DNA of 64,000 nt from Rhodobiaceae bacterium (GCA_020637855.1 JACKJR010000008.1:45171-109170), one strand, 5' to 3'; numbered from the stretch's first letter, positions 27,848 through 37,882 are shown. A program made the numbers and translations. Notes: a model not told the origin generated them from the sequence alone.

Positions 27848-30259
27848 GTGTGCGGCGCGTTCGATGGGATTCCGGTGCTTTTGAAATCTCCTAGGCAGGA
27901 TGAGTTACCGACGGCCAAGCGAAGCCAGGCCGGGAAGGAATCCGCCGCTGCGCAAGGCGGGCCCACGAAGGCACGTGTGGAACGCAATTCCGCGCCGAAG
28001 CATTTGGCCGCAATCCCCGATCCACTGCAGCGCGGCAGCCTTACTGACCGCATTCTCTCGCGGTTAGGGGCGGTGGTCATTCTTCTGGCGCTGATTTCCA
28101 GCTCCATCACCTTCGCGATTTTCACTGGCCTTACGCCGGTCAAACCGACAACCGACGTGATCAAGATCGCTGTTGCGGTCAACTTCATACTCGTCGTCGG
28201 GCTGGTTCTGTTCATTGGCCGGGAGGCTTATCGCCTTATATCGGCGCGCGTGCGCGGTGTTGCCGGGTCGCGCCTGCATACCCGTGTTGTCGGGCTGTTT
28301 TCCGTTGTGGCCGCCGTTCCAGCCATACTGGTCGCGGTTGTGGCGAGCGTGACGCTCGATCAGGGGCTGGACAGGTGGTTTTCCGACCGGACGCGATCGA
28401 TCGTCGAAACGTCGATTTCCGTTGCCCAGGCCTACCTCAATGAACACGGGCAAGTGATACGCGCCGACATCGTTGCCATGGCAAACGATTTCGATCGTGC
28501 CCGTGAAATCCTGCAAGTCGATGCGCGCCGCATGCAGGATTTCCTGAATGCGCAAGCCAACATCCGCTCCGTCTCCGGCGCCTATCTCGTGAAGAGCGAC
28601 AGAAGTGTCGTTTTCACCGCGAAAGTGCCAAATAGCCGTGAGCTGCTGCCGCCTGAGAACGCACTGAAACAAGCTGCGGAGGGCACGCCAATCATTATTG
28701 CGCCAGGCCGCTCCGATCAGGTCGGCGCAGTCATGAAGCTCAGGAACTACGACGACCTCTATATTTTCATTTCCCGCACGGTGGATCAGCAGGTTCTTTC
28801 CTACCTCCAGCGTTCGCAGGCCAACTTCGCCGAATTCAAAAGACTCGAGCAGGGGCGCTTTGGCGTCCAGCTCGCATTCGCACTGGTCTATGTCGGCTTT
28901 GCACTCGTGCTCATGCTTTCGGCGATTCTTGTCGGCATCCGGTTTGCAGACCGGCTTGTCGCACCGATCCGGCGGCTAATCGATGCGGCTGACGGGGTTG
29001 CCCATGGACAGCTTGAAGTCAGCGTTCCGGTCCAGAAAAGCGAAGGCGATCTTGCGATGCTGTCTTCAACCTTCAATACCATGACCGGTGAACTGCGCTC
29101 GCAGCGAAACGAGCTGCTCAGGGCGAACACGATGCTGGACGGCCGCCGCCGCTTCATGGAAGCCGTGCTGTCTGGCGTGACTGCCGGCGTCGTCGGCGTT
29201 GGCCGCGACGGGCAGGTCACGGTCGTGAACCGCAGCGCCATGAATTTTCTCGGGGCCGGACGCCATGTTGGACAGCCGATCCAGGATGTCCTGCCCGAAA
29301 TCGCGGACATCATCGCGCAGGCGGAATCCCAGCCCCGGCGTATCGTGCGCGGGGAAATTTCTCTCTCGCGCGGTGACAAGGACCTTACGATCGCGGTCAG
29401 GGTCACATCCGAGCAGGCCGATCCCAACGATCACAGTCTGGTCGTTACGCTTGACGACATAACCGATCTCGTCACGGCACAACGCAGCGCGGCATGGGCT
29501 GACGTGGCGCGGCGTATAGCGCATGAAATCAAGAACCCTTTGACGCCGATCCAGCTCTCTGCTGAGCGGCTTCGGCGCAAGTACGGCAAGAAAATCACCG
29601 ATGATCGCGACATCTTCGATCAATGCATCCAGACGATCGTGCGTCAGGTCGGCGATATCGGGCGAATGGTCGATGAATTCTCCAGCTTTGCCCGCATGCC
29701 GAAACCGACATTTGCTATGGACGATGTCGCAGACATCGTTCGCCAGACGGCCTTCATGATGCGTGTCGGCTATCCGGAAATCGAAATCGAAGTCGTAAAC
29801 GCGGACAATTCTGTCGTCACCCGCTGCGATCGGCGGCTGATCTCCCAGGCGCTGACGAATGTTGTCAAGAACGCCACCGAGGCAGTTTCGGCAATTAGCA
29901 AGGAAGAACGCGGCGGCCCGGGAAAAATTACCGTAGCGCTTGAAACTGGCGACGACTGGCTCGACATGACAGTGACCGACAACGGGATCGGATTGCCGGC
30001 CGAGAACAGGGAGAGGCTTCTCGAGCCGTATATGACAACCCGTGAGAAGGGGACAGGACTGGGGCTGGCAATCGTGTCGCGCATCATGGAAGAGCATGGC
30101 GGCTTCGTTTCGCTCGAAGATGCACCATCAGTTGCTGAGGGCGGACGTGGCGCGCGCGTGAGGTTGCGCATGCGCCATGAGCACCAGACCCGTGCTCCTT
30201 CCGGTGATGGAAATGATACCGCATCGAAATTGCTGCAAACGGCGGCGCAGGACCAATAA
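27848..30259 (+). CDS. ntrY: NtrY sensor histidine kinase
   Basis: Membrane sensor kinase of about 803 residues. The N-terminal third has several membrane helices (VVILLALISSSITFAIFTGL, FILVVGLVLFIG, a further pair near VVAAVPAILVAVVAS) and a periplasmic stretch. A HAMP segment (ADRLVAPIRRLIDAAD), a PAS domain (FMEAVLSGVTAGVVGVGRDG) and the kinase core follow. The H-box RRIAHEIKNPLTPIQ has His559, and the ATPase ends with TGLGLAIVSRIMEEHGG. The GTG at 27848 is the apparent start. NtrY works with NtrX in nitrogen and redox responses of Alphaproteobacteria. Confidence 0.93.
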   Translation: MCGAFDGIPVLLKSPRQDELPTAKRSQAGKESAAAQGGPTKARVERNSAPKHLAAIPDPLQRGSLTDRILSRLGAVVILLALISSSITFAIFTGLTPVKPTTDVIKIAVAVNFILVVGLVLFIGREAYRLISARVRGVAGSRLHTRVVGLFSVVAAVPAILVAVVASVTLDQGLDRWFSDRTRSIVETSISVAQAYLNEHGQVIRADIVAMANDFDRAREILQVDARRMQDFLNAQANIRSVSGAYLVKSDRSVVFTAKVPNSRELLPPENALKQAAEGTPIIIAPGRSDQVGAVMKLRNYDDLYIFISRTVDQQVLSYLQRSQANFAEFKRLEQGRFGVQLAFALVYVGFALVLMLSAILVGIRFADRLVAPIRRLIDAADGVAHGQLEVSVPVQKSEGDLAMLSSTFNTMTGELRSQRNELLRANTMLDGRRRFMEAVLSGVTAGVVGVGRDGQVTVVNRSAMNFLGAGRHVGQPIQDVLPEIADIIAQAESQPRRIVRGEISLSRGDKDLTIAVRVTSEQADPNDHSLVVTLDDITDLVTAQRSAAWADVARRIAHEIKNPLTPIQLSAERLRRKYGKKITDDRDIFDQCIQTIVRQVGDIGRMVDEFSSFARMPKPTFAMDDVADIVRQTAFMMRVGYPEIEIEVVNADNSVVTRCDRRLISQALTNVVKNATEAVSAISKEERGGPGKITVALETGDDWLDMTVTDNGIGLPAENRERLLEPYMTTREKGTGLGLAIVSRIMEEHGGFVSLEDAPSVAEGGRGARVRLRMRHEHQTRAPSGDGNDTASKLLQTAAQDQ

Positions 30260-30277
30260 AGGAAACAAGAGCAGGGA

Positions 30278-31642
30278 ATGGCCAAGGACATCCTGATCGT
30301 CGACGACGAAGAAGACATTCGAGAGCTGGTAGCCGGCATCCTCGAAGATGAGGGCTTTGCTGTACGCACCGCAGGCGACAGCGACAAGGCCCTGGCGGCA
30401 ATCGGCGAGCGGCGCCCTTCGATGGTGTTTCTGGATATCTGGATTCAGGGCAGCAAGCTGGATGGACTGCAATTGCTGGACATCATTGCAGAGAAGCATC
30501 CGGACATCCCTGTGGTGATGATCTCCGGTCATGGCAACATCGAGACGGCAGTGTCGGCCATCAAGTCGGGTGCATATGACTACATCGAGAAACCGTTTCA
30601 GGCCGACCGGCTCGTTCTGGTTGCCCAACGTGCGCTTGAGGCTTCGCGCCTGAAACGCGAGGTGCGTGATTTGCGTCAGCGGACAAGCGACAGTTATGAG
30701 CTTGTCGGACAGTCGAGTGTCGTAAACCAGCTGCGTTCAACAATCGACCGCGTCGGGCCGACAAACAGCCGGGTTCTCGTGACCGGACCGTCGGGCTCGG
30801 GCAAGGAGCTGACGGCGCGTCTTCTGCATGCGCAATCAGCGCGCGCTGCGGGACCTTTCGTGATCATCAACGCGGCGGCTATTACGCCGGAAAACATGGA
30901 ACCTGCGCTTTTCGGAATTGAGGAGGATGGTGAGGTCAAGCGTACCGGAGCGCTGGAGGAAGCGCATGGCGGAACTTTGTTCATCGACGAAATCGCCGAC
31001 ATGCCGCGCGAAACCCAAAGCCGGATACTCCGGGCTCTGACCGACCAGAGCTTTCAAAGGGTGGGCGGTTCGAACAGGGTTCAGGTTGACGTGCGTATCG
31101 TGTCATCGACAGCCCGGGATCTTGAAATGGAGGTCAGCGAAGGACGGTTTCGCCAGGACCTGTTTCACCGTCTTGGTGTCGTGCCGCTGCGCGTGCCCGC
31201 GCTTTCGGAGCGCCGTGAAGACATTCCAGCCCTTATCAACCACTTCATGGATCAGATATCGCGCTCAAGCGGTCTGGCAAAACGCATGGTCGGCGAGGAT
31301 GCCATGGCAGTGCTTCAGGCGCACGACTGGCCTGGCAATGTCCGGCAGCTGCGAAATAATGTCGAACGGTTGATGATACTTGCCGGTGGTGACCCGGATG
31401 TAGTCATCACGGCGGAAATGTTGCCTTCGGAAGTCGGCGAAACGCTACCTCCCATGCCCGGCGGGGCGCGTGCCGAGCATCTGATGTCTATGCCGTTGCG
31501 TGATGCGCGTGAAATTTTCGAACGTGAGTATCTCAACGCTCAAATCAATCGTTTTGGCGGCAATATTTCCCGCACGGCCGAATTCATCGGCATGGAACGC
31601 TCTGCATTGCACCGCAAACTCAAATCGCTCGGCATCGGCTGA
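30278..31642 (+). CDS. ntrX: NtrX response regulator
   Basis: Response regulator of 454 residues. The receiver has Asp53 in VFLDIWIQG and Lys in YIEKPFQAD. The AAA+ domain has Walker A GPSGSGKELTARLL and Walker B GTLFIDEIADMPRETQ. The sigma-54-contacting GAFTGA loop is absent: the corresponding stretch reads ALFGIEEDGEVKRTGALEEA. This is typical of alphaproteobacterial NtrX, which regulates without classical sigma-54 activation. A Fis-type HTH (RFGGNISRTAEFIGMERSAL) ends the protein. It follows ntrY by 18 bases. Confidence 0.94.
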   Translation: MAKDILIVDDEEDIRELVAGILEDEGFAVRTAGDSDKALAAIGERRPSMVFLDIWIQGSKLDGLQLLDIIAEKHPDIPVVMISGHGNIETAVSAIKSGAYDYIEKPFQADRLVLVAQRALEASRLKREVRDLRQRTSDSYELVGQSSVVNQLRSTIDRVGPTNSRVLVTGPSGSGKELTARLLHAQSARAAGPFVIINAAAITPENMEPALFGIEEDGEVKRTGALEEAHGGTLFIDEIADMPRETQSRILRALTDQSFQRVGGSNRVQVDVRIVSSTARDLEMEVSEGRFRQDLFHRLGVVPLRVPALSERREDIPALINHFMDQISRSSGLAKRMVGEDAMAVLQAHDWPGNVRQLRNNVERLMILAGGDPDVVITAEMLPSEVGETLPPMPGGARAEHLMSMPLRDAREIFEREYLNAQINRFGGNISRTAEFIGMERSALHRKLKSLGIG

Positions 31643-31780
31643 TCGCCGGCGCTGCAACTATCTGATGCGGCTGCATTGGCAGCCCTTTCCCATCTGCTGC
31701 CAAGCGTATAAAACCCGCTTTGCCCGGTTGCGCCGAAACGGCCTGCAAGTGTTCTGGCCGGGCTGGTACGGGGCAGACAG

Positions 31781-33157
31781 ATGAAAGTCGTGATATGCGG
31801 AGCCGGGCAGGTTGGATTCGGTATTGCCGAACGGCTTGCGGCTGAAGACAACGACGTCGCAATCGTCGATTTCACACCAAAGCTTATCCAGCAGATCACC
31901 GAGATACTCGATGTTCGCGGTATTGTCGGGCATGGGGCTCATCCCGACGTGCTCGTGCAGGCGGGCATCGAGCAGGCCGACATGATCATTGCGGCGACGC
32001 TGTATGACGAGGTCAACATGGTGGCCTGCCAGGTCGCGCATTCGTTGTTCAACGTCCCCACCAAAATTGCCCGCATCCGTGCACAGAGCTATCTCGAGCC
32101 ACATTGGCGGGATCTGTTTTCGAATGAAAACATGCCCATCGACGTCATCATCTCACCGGAAATCGAGGTCGGTGAAATGGTGTTGCGTCGGCTGGAACTG
32201 CCTGGCGCCTTCGATACGGTTTCCTTTGCTGACGGCGAGGCGGTGGTTGCCGGTGTCAGTTGCGACGAAAGCTGTCCGATCGTCGATACGCCACTTCACC
32301 AGCTCACCGACCTGTTTCCCGACCTGAAGGCCGTCGTGGTCGGCATATACAGGGCAGGGCGGCTTTTCGTTCCGCGAAGTTCCGATCAGATGCTGGTGGG
32401 AGATATTGCCTATTTCGTCGCGGCGCGTGATCAGGTGCGCCGGACGCTGGGCATTTTCGGCCACGAAGAGCGCGAGGCCAACCGGGTCGTTATCAGTGGT
32501 GGCGGCAATATCGGCCTGTACGTGGCCAAAGAGCTCGAGAAGAGACAGCGCAGCGCCAAGATCAAGCTGATAGAGCAAAGCCGTGCGCGTGCCATCGACA
32601 TTGCCGATCAGCTGGATCGTTCCGTGGTGTTGCATGGCAACGCTTTGGACGAAGACCTGTTGCGCGAAGCAGATGCGTCGGATGCGGACACGCTTGTCGC
32701 TGTGACCAACAACGACGAGGTCAATGTCCTGTCCTGTGTTCTCGCGCGCCGTTTGGGGGTCCCGAACACGATGGCACTGGTCAACAACAGGGCCTATCCG
32801 GACCTTGCGCGTTCGCTGGGCATTTCAGCCCATGTGAATCCGCGACAGATTACGGTGTCGAAAATCCTTCAGCACGTGCGCCGCGGCCGCATTCGTGGTG
32901 TGCACTCGATCCAGAACGGGCTGGCGGAGGTCATCGAGGCGGAAGCGCTGGAAACATCGCCGCTGGTTGGCCGTCCGCTGCGCGACATCGAGTTGAGCGA
33001 TGACATGCGGATTGGTGCGATCCTGCGCAATGGCCAACTGATCATCCCACGTGGCGACACCACCGTTCTCGCACACGACAGGGTGATCATTTTCGCGATG
33101 CAGAAGGCCGTCAGGCAGGTCGAGCAGATGTTCCGCGTCTCGATCGAGTTTTTCTGA
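31781..33157 (+). CDS. trkA: Trk potassium uptake regulatory subunit TrkA
   Basis: Peripheral cytoplasmic NAD-binding subunit of Trk-type potassium transporters. The 458 residues form two RCK/TrkA repeats. The first begins MKVVICGAGQVGFGIAERLA, the second near residue 233 (VVISGGGNIGLYVAKELE), each followed by a TrkA-C ligand domain. The second repeat includes HGNALDEDLLREA and VAVTNNDEVNVLSCVLARRL. It lies downstream of ntrX, as in many Alphaproteobacteria, and 28 bases before a TrkH-type channel subunit. Confidence 0.95.
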   Translation: MKVVICGAGQVGFGIAERLAAEDNDVAIVDFTPKLIQQITEILDVRGIVGHGAHPDVLVQAGIEQADMIIAATLYDEVNMVACQVAHSLFNVPTKIARIRAQSYLEPHWRDLFSNENMPIDVIISPEIEVGEMVLRRLELPGAFDTVSFADGEAVVAGVSCDESCPIVDTPLHQLTDLFPDLKAVVVGIYRAGRLFVPRSSDQMLVGDIAYFVAARDQVRRTLGIFGHEEREANRVVISGGGNIGLYVAKELEKRQRSAKIKLIEQSRARAIDIADQLDRSVVLHGNALDEDLLREADASDADTLVAVTNNDEVNVLSCVLARRLGVPNTMALVNNRAYPDLARSLGISAHVNPRQITVSKILQHVRRGRIRGVHSIQNGLAEVIEAEALETSPLVGRPLRDIELSDDMRIGAILRNGQLIIPRGDTTVLAHDRVIIFAMQKAVRQVEQMFRVSIEFF

Positions 33158-33185
33158 TCGACGTTCCGCGCGGAGCCGATGCGTC

Positions 33186-34625
33186 ATGATTGCCGTTCTT
33201 TATGTCTTTTCCTATTTCGTAGCGGGGATCGCCCTGCTTCTGCTTGCCAACGGCATGCTTGCCACGACGATGGAGCAGGCAGGAACTGCTCCGGCTTTTC
33301 TGATTTCGGCAGCGCTGCTGCTCTTCGCGGCAGGCGCCATCAATCTGGCCGTGCGCGGGCATGAGCGCCGGTTGAGGCCACGCGAAAGGTTTTTGCTGGC
33401 GATTGCCGTCTACCTGGTATTGCCGGCGATGGCATGCGTGCCGGTGCTTGTCGCGATGCCGGAGGTGAGTTTCACGGATGCTTACTTCGAAGCCGTTTCC
33501 GCTCTGACGACAACCGGCTGGAGCGCCTTGCCCGAAGCCGATCTGTTGCCGAAGAGCGTGCTTCTGTGGCGCGCCCTGATGCAGTGGATGGGTGGAGCGA
33601 CAATACTCATGATCGTCATTTTCATCCTTGCTCCGTCACGTGTCGGCGGGCTTCCCGATTCCCAAGCCGGCCCCATCGACTATTCCGCGAATGTTGAACG
33701 TCAGCGACTCGGGTTTGCGCTATCGCGGGTGTTGCCGCTGTTTGCCGCGGCAACGTCGCTCTGTTTCATTCTGCTGGCAGTCAGCGGTGTTCAGTTGCTC
33801 GATGCGTTTTCGCTGGCCTCCGCATCGCTTTCAACCAGCGGTTTTACCTCACGCACTGCTCCGATCGGGGATTATCTGTCCGACATTGCGATCTGGGTCG
33901 TGACATTGTTCTCCGTACTTTCGGCAACCAGCTTCCTGTGGCTGAGGCGAATGCTGCGCGCCGAGCCGGCGGCGCTGTCGCACCGGGAATCCTTTTATGT
34001 GGTCGGGACCGTGTTCGTGCTCGGGATTGCAGTGGCCTACATGCTGTTGGGTTCAGGTACTGCTTCCGTGGGGGCAAGTTTGCGCGATGGTTTTTCAATT
34101 GCCGCTTCCATCGTGTCTACCAGCGGGCTGGAAGCGCGTACGGGCGGGCACGCGACATTGCCTTTCGCTCTGCTGCTGACGCTCATCTTTGTCGGTGGAG
34201 CCAGCTTTTCTACGGCTGGAGGCATCAAGATGTTCAGACTGGGCGCCATGTCCGTCCAGTCGATGCGCGAGCTTGTTCGCCTGGTTTATCCGCATGCGAT
34301 TCGCGCCGCCCGCTTTGGTACGCAGGCCTACAACATCCAGACGATGAAAGCGATCTGGAGCCTGTTTTTTGCTGCCCTGGTGGTCGCCCTGATCGCAAGT
34401 TCCGCGCTCGGCTTTGCCGAAGTCCCTGTCGAGCAGGCCATTCTCGGTGGATTCGGGGCGGTTTCGAATGTGGCTATCGGCTTGTTCGGAGAGGGCAATC
34501 AGCTCGTCCGCTTTGAAACACTGCCGGAAATCACAAAAATCGTGCTTTGCCTGTCCATGGCCGTCGGCCGTGTGGAAGTGCTCGCAGCGATCGCCGTGCT
34601 GTATCTTCCGTTCTGGAGAACCTGA
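33186..34625 (+). CDS. trkH: TrkH-family potassium transporter membrane subunit
   Basis: Polytopic membrane protein of 479 residues, partner of TrkA. The four-fold pore-loop architecture is visible: SFTDAYFEAVSALTTTGW, FSLASASLSTSGFTSR, FSIAASIVSTSGLEAR and a weaker AILGGFGAVSNVAIGLFGEG. The selectivity-filter glycines (TTG, TSG, TSG, SNV-G) match the family. The conserved FSTAGGIKMFR element precedes the last repeat. It lies 28 bases after trkA. A second TrkH paralogue on the opposite strand lies 1.8 kb further on. Confidence 0.92.
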   Translation: MIAVLYVFSYFVAGIALLLLANGMLATTMEQAGTAPAFLISAALLLFAAGAINLAVRGHERRLRPRERFLLAIAVYLVLPAMACVPVLVAMPEVSFTDAYFEAVSALTTTGWSALPEADLLPKSVLLWRALMQWMGGATILMIVIFILAPSRVGGLPDSQAGPIDYSANVERQRLGFALSRVLPLFAAATSLCFILLAVSGVQLLDAFSLASASLSTSGFTSRTAPIGDYLSDIAIWVVTLFSVLSATSFLWLRRMLRAEPAALSHRESFYVVGTVFVLGIAVAYMLLGSGTASVGASLRDGFSIAASIVSTSGLEARTGGHATLPFALLLTLIFVGGASFSTAGGIKMFRLGAMSVQSMRELVRLVYPHAIRAARFGTQAYNIQTMKAIWSLFFAALVVALIASSALGFAEVPVEQAILGGFGAVSNVAIGLFGEGNQLVRFETLPEITKIVLCLSMAVGRVEVLAAIAVLYLPFWRT

Positions 34626-34778
34626 CGACAATATATGCAACTCTCGGCACAAATGATTGTGCAACGGGTTGCCTATGCCGTGTAACCTGCCATTTTATAT
34701 GTTGTGTCAGAACAAGGACCGGTGAGAAGCGGAATATCTCCGCATGCGCCGGCCGCAGAAATAATCGAGGCACCAAAA

Positions 34779-35033
34779 ATGGCGGCGGAAAAAGCGCAGA
34801 ATTTGCAGGACACGTTCCTTAACGCTGTACGCAAGACAAAAACACCTCTGACGATTTTTCTCGTCAATGGTGTGAAGCTGCAAGGTGTAGTTACCTGGTT
34901 CGACCAGTTTTGCGTCCTGCTGCGCAGGGATGCGCACTCGCAGCTTGTCTACAAGCATGCAATTTCGACCGTCATGCCCAATCAGCCAATTCAGCTGTTC
35001 GATCCTTCGGATAGCGATTCCGACAGCGATTGA
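34779..35033 (+). CDS. hfq: RNA chaperone Hfq
   Basis: Sm-like hexameric RNA chaperone for small-RNA regulation. From the ATG at 34779 the product is 84 residues (MAAEKAQNLQDTFLNAVRKT), close to the usual size; the frame is open 25 codons upstream without homology. The Sm1 motif FLVNGVKLQGVVTWFDQFCVLLRRD and the Sm2 motif YKHAISTVMPNQPIQLF are intact. The tail ends in a short Asp/Ser repeat. It immediately precedes hflX, the usual arrangement. Confidence 0.96.
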   Translation: MAAEKAQNLQDTFLNAVRKTKTPLTIFLVNGVKLQGVVTWFDQFCVLLRRDAHSQLVYKHAISTVMPNQPIQLFDPSDSDSDSD

Positions 35034-35036
35034 TCC

Positions 35037-36446
35037 TTGCAATCAGGGGACGCAAGAAAACACGGCGTTTCCGGGCAGCAAGGGCAGGGGGAAGGCCCGC
35101 GCGAACCCACGCGTGCATTCGTTGTGGTTCCTGTCATTCAGGATCGGGCGGGAGATGCCGCGCCTGACAAGCGCGACGATGAAGCGCGTCTCAGTGAAGC
35201 CGTCGGGCTGGCGCTTGCGATCGATCTCGATATAGCGGACGCAGGCATCGTCAAAATCAAATCTCCACGACCCGCCACACTGATGGGGAGCGGAAAGGTA
35301 GAGGAAATTGCCGCGCGCATACGTATCGCCGATGTTGGCCTTGTCGTTGTCGATGCGCCTCTGACGCCCATCCAGCAACGCAATCTCGAGAAAGAGTGGT
35401 CGGCCAAGGTGATCGACCGAACCGGCCTCATTCTGGAAATCTTCGGCCGCCGTGCGCAAACCAATGAAGGTCGCCTGCAGGTCGAGCTTGCGCATCTGAC
35501 CTATCAGAAGAGCCGGCTTGTGCGTTCGTGGACGCACCTTGAACGCCAGCGCGGCGGCTTCGGTTTTCTGGGCGGTCCGGGCGAGACCCAGATCGAAGCC
35601 GACAGGCGGCTGATCCAGGAGCGGATCACGCGCATCCGCAAGGAGCTTGATGCCGTACGGCGGCATCGCGCTCTGCATCGCAAGGGCAGGGCGAGGGTGC
35701 CATACCCTTCCGTTGCGCTTGTCGGCTATACCAATGCCGGTAAATCCACGCTGTTCAACCGGCTGACACAGGCGGGCGTTGTCGCTCAGGACATGCTGTT
35801 TGCCACGCTCGATCCGACGGTGCGGGCGGTTACATTGCCGCACGGGCGGCAAATCACGCTGTCCGACACGGTAGGTTTCATATCGGACCTGCCGACCGAC
35901 CTCGTTGCCGCTTTCCGGGCAACCCTTGAGGAAGTGATCGAAGCCGATCTCATCCTGCATGTCCGTGACATCAGCCATATCGACAGTGCCGCGCAGTCCG
36001 CCGACGTGTTGCTGGTTCTGAACGAACTGGGGCTGGGCGAAAGTCCGGCCAACCTTATCGAAGTCTGGAACAAGCTCGATCTGCTTCCCGCCGACGAACG
36101 CGCAGGCATGCTCACCAGAATCACGCACGTGCAATCTTCGGAAGGCTCGAATGCGGGACCGATTGCCGTATCGGCCTTGACCGGGGAGGGGATCGATACG
36201 CTGCTCGATGCGATCGAGACCTGGTTTGCCACGGAGAGCAGCATGCGGCATCTCGAGCTGGATGCGTCCGATGGCGCAGCACTCAACTGGATCTACGAAA
36301 ACTGCGAGGTCATGAGCCGCGGCGAGGTTTCCGAAAAGGGCGGGATCCCGCTTACGGTACGGGTTCCCTCAAGCAGGCTTGCCGGATTCGAAAAGCGGTT
36401 TGGCGCCTTGGCCACCGGAATACCTCCGGCACCGATTACGCCGTAA
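35037..36446 (+). CDS. hflX: GTPase HflX
   Basis: Ribosome-associated GTPase that splits stalled 70S ribosomes. The protein has 469 residues when started at the TTG at 35037, three bases after hfq. The N-terminal HflX domain has LMGSGKVEEIAARI and GRRAQTNEGRLQVELAHLTY. The linker contains GFLGGPGETQIEADRR. The G domain shows G1 VGYTNAGKSTLFN, the switch LFATLDPT, G3 LSDTVGFISDLP and G4 NKLD. The first about 30 residues are poorly conserved and the true start may lie a little downstream. Confidence 0.94.
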   Translation: MQSGDARKHGVSGQQGQGEGPREPTRAFVVVPVIQDRAGDAAPDKRDDEARLSEAVGLALAIDLDIADAGIVKIKSPRPATLMGSGKVEEIAARIRIADVGLVVVDAPLTPIQQRNLEKEWSAKVIDRTGLILEIFGRRAQTNEGRLQVELAHLTYQKSRLVRSWTHLERQRGGFGFLGGPGETQIEADRRLIQERITRIRKELDAVRRHRALHRKGRARVPYPSVALVGYTNAGKSTLFNRLTQAGVVAQDMLFATLDPTVRAVTLPHGRQITLSDTVGFISDLPTDLVAAFRATLEEVIEADLILHVRDISHIDSAAQSADVLLVLNELGLGESPANLIEVWNKLDLLPADERAGMLTRITHVQSSEGSNAGPIAVSALTGEGIDTLLDAIETWFATESSMRHLELDASDGAALNWIYENCEVMSRGEVSEKGGIPLTVRVPSSRLAGFEKRFGALATGIPPAPITP

Positions 36447-36463
36447 CATAAGGCTTCAGGGTG

Positions 36464-37882
36464 CTAGCGCCAAAATGCCGGGATCAGGATGACATAGACG
36501 CTCATCAGTTCGAGCCTGCCCACGATCATTTCCCAGCACAGCATCCATTTTATGGCGTTCGAAAGACTGGCAAAATTGCCGGCTGGCCCGATGATGCCAC
36601 CGACTCCTGGTCCAACATTGGCAAGGGCCGTTGCAGAGGCACTGACGCCGGTTTCGAAATCCAGCCCCAACACGCTGTAGATCACGGCGAAGAAGATGAA
36701 TGTCCCGGCGTAAAGAAACGAGAAGACCATAACCGATGTGGCCAGGCGCTCGTCGATCTTGCGGTCACCGTAGCGCAATATGCGAACCTGGTTGGGGCGG
36801 AAGGACTTCACCAGGCTGTCGATCACGACCTGAAAGGCGATGACGAAACGGAATTGCTTGAACCCGCCTGCCGTCGAGCCGGCACAGCCGCCGATGAAGG
36901 TCAGGAAAAAGAAGATCGTAACCGCTGCCGGCCCCCAGAGAAGATAATCCTCCGAAGCAAAGCCGGTCGTCGTGATCACCGAGACAACATTGAACATGAT
37001 GGTTACGAACAATGCGAACCCCTTGTGAAACGTGGATTCGCTGATTGTCACGTAGATTAGGAACGTCGCCGCCAGAATGATTGCCAGGTAGACCGTGATC
37101 TGAACGTCGCGGATCAGGTGTCCCATCGAGAGCCGGATCAGGAAAAGGAACGGCAAACCGCCGATCCCCATAAAGATCGTGGACACCAGAAGCATGGGTA
37201 CGGTGGCAAACCGCCCCATGGAATCGTCAGTCGTTGAAAAGCCTCCTGTCGAAACCGTTGCCATGGCGTGGTTGATGGCCTCGAACGCGGTCATTTCAAG
37301 CGCCATGTAGCTGATTGCACAACAGATTGTGACAAGCAGGTAGATCAACGCGATGCGCTCTGCGTACTGCCGGGTTTTCGGAAACGGTTTTTCAGCCGTG
37401 TCCGATGATTCAAGCGAGAAGAGCTGCTGGCCGCCGCTCTTCATGAACGGCAAGAGCGTGATGCTCAGCACGACGATACCAAGCCCGCCGATCCACTCGG
37501 TCAGCGAGCGCCAGAGCAGAATGCCCGGCGGCATGCCATCGAGATTGCTGAGTATCGTTGAGCCGGTTGTCGTCAAACCGGACACGGCCTCGAAAAACGC
37601 ATCCGTGAACGACAACTCCAAACCGGAAAGATAGAACGGCAGCGCAGCGGCCAGGCAACTGACCAACCACACGGCGGGAACGAACTTGAAAATGTCACGG
37701 CGGGAGAGGGCGATTTGCCCGCTCCGGTAGGCGAGGTAGGATATCCCGCTCAGAAACACGATAACCGTTGATGAGGCGGCGAACGACAGCCAGTCCGGAT
37801 TGCCGGCAGAGAAATCCGCGAATGCCGGCAGCATCATCAAGGCGCCGATTACGGATAAGACGAAGGCTACGAGCTGGAGCAT
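36464..37882 (-). CDS. TrkH-family potassium transporter membrane subunit (paralogue)
   Basis: Second TrkH-type channel subunit, 472 residues. Pore loops are FTDAFFEAVSGLTTTGSTIL, NHAMATVSTGGFSTTDD, MFNVVSVITTTGFASEDY and TALANVGPGVGGIIGPAGNF, each with the filter glycine. GGCAGSTAGGFKQFRFVIAF is the conserved element before the last repeat. It matches TrkH/TrkG more closely than the paralogue after trkA. Both probably share the single TrkA seen here. It is convergent with hflX, 17 bases apart, and probably has its own promoter in the AT-rich stretch near 37930-37950. Confidence 0.93.
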   Translation of the reverse strand: MLQLVAFVLSVIGALMMLPAFADFSAGNPDWLSFAASSTVIVFLSGISYLAYRSGQIALSRRDIFKFVPAVWLVSCLAAALPFYLSGLELSFTDAFFEAVSGLTTTGSTILSNLDGMPPGILLWRSLTEWIGGLGIVVLSITLLPFMKSGGQQLFSLESSDTAEKPFPKTRQYAERIALIYLLVTICCAISYMALEMTAFEAINHAMATVSTGGFSTTDDSMGRFATVPMLLVSTIFMGIGGLPFLFLIRLSMGHLIRDVQITVYLAIILAATFLIYVTISESTFHKGFALFVTIMFNVVSVITTTGFASEDYLLWGPAAVTIFFFLTFIGGCAGSTAGGFKQFRFVIAFQVVIDSLVKSFRPNQVRILRYGDRKIDERLATSVMVFSFLYAGTFIFFAVIYSVLGLDFETGVSASATALANVGPGVGGIIGPAGNFASLSNAIKWMLCWEMIVGRLELMSVYVILIPAFWR

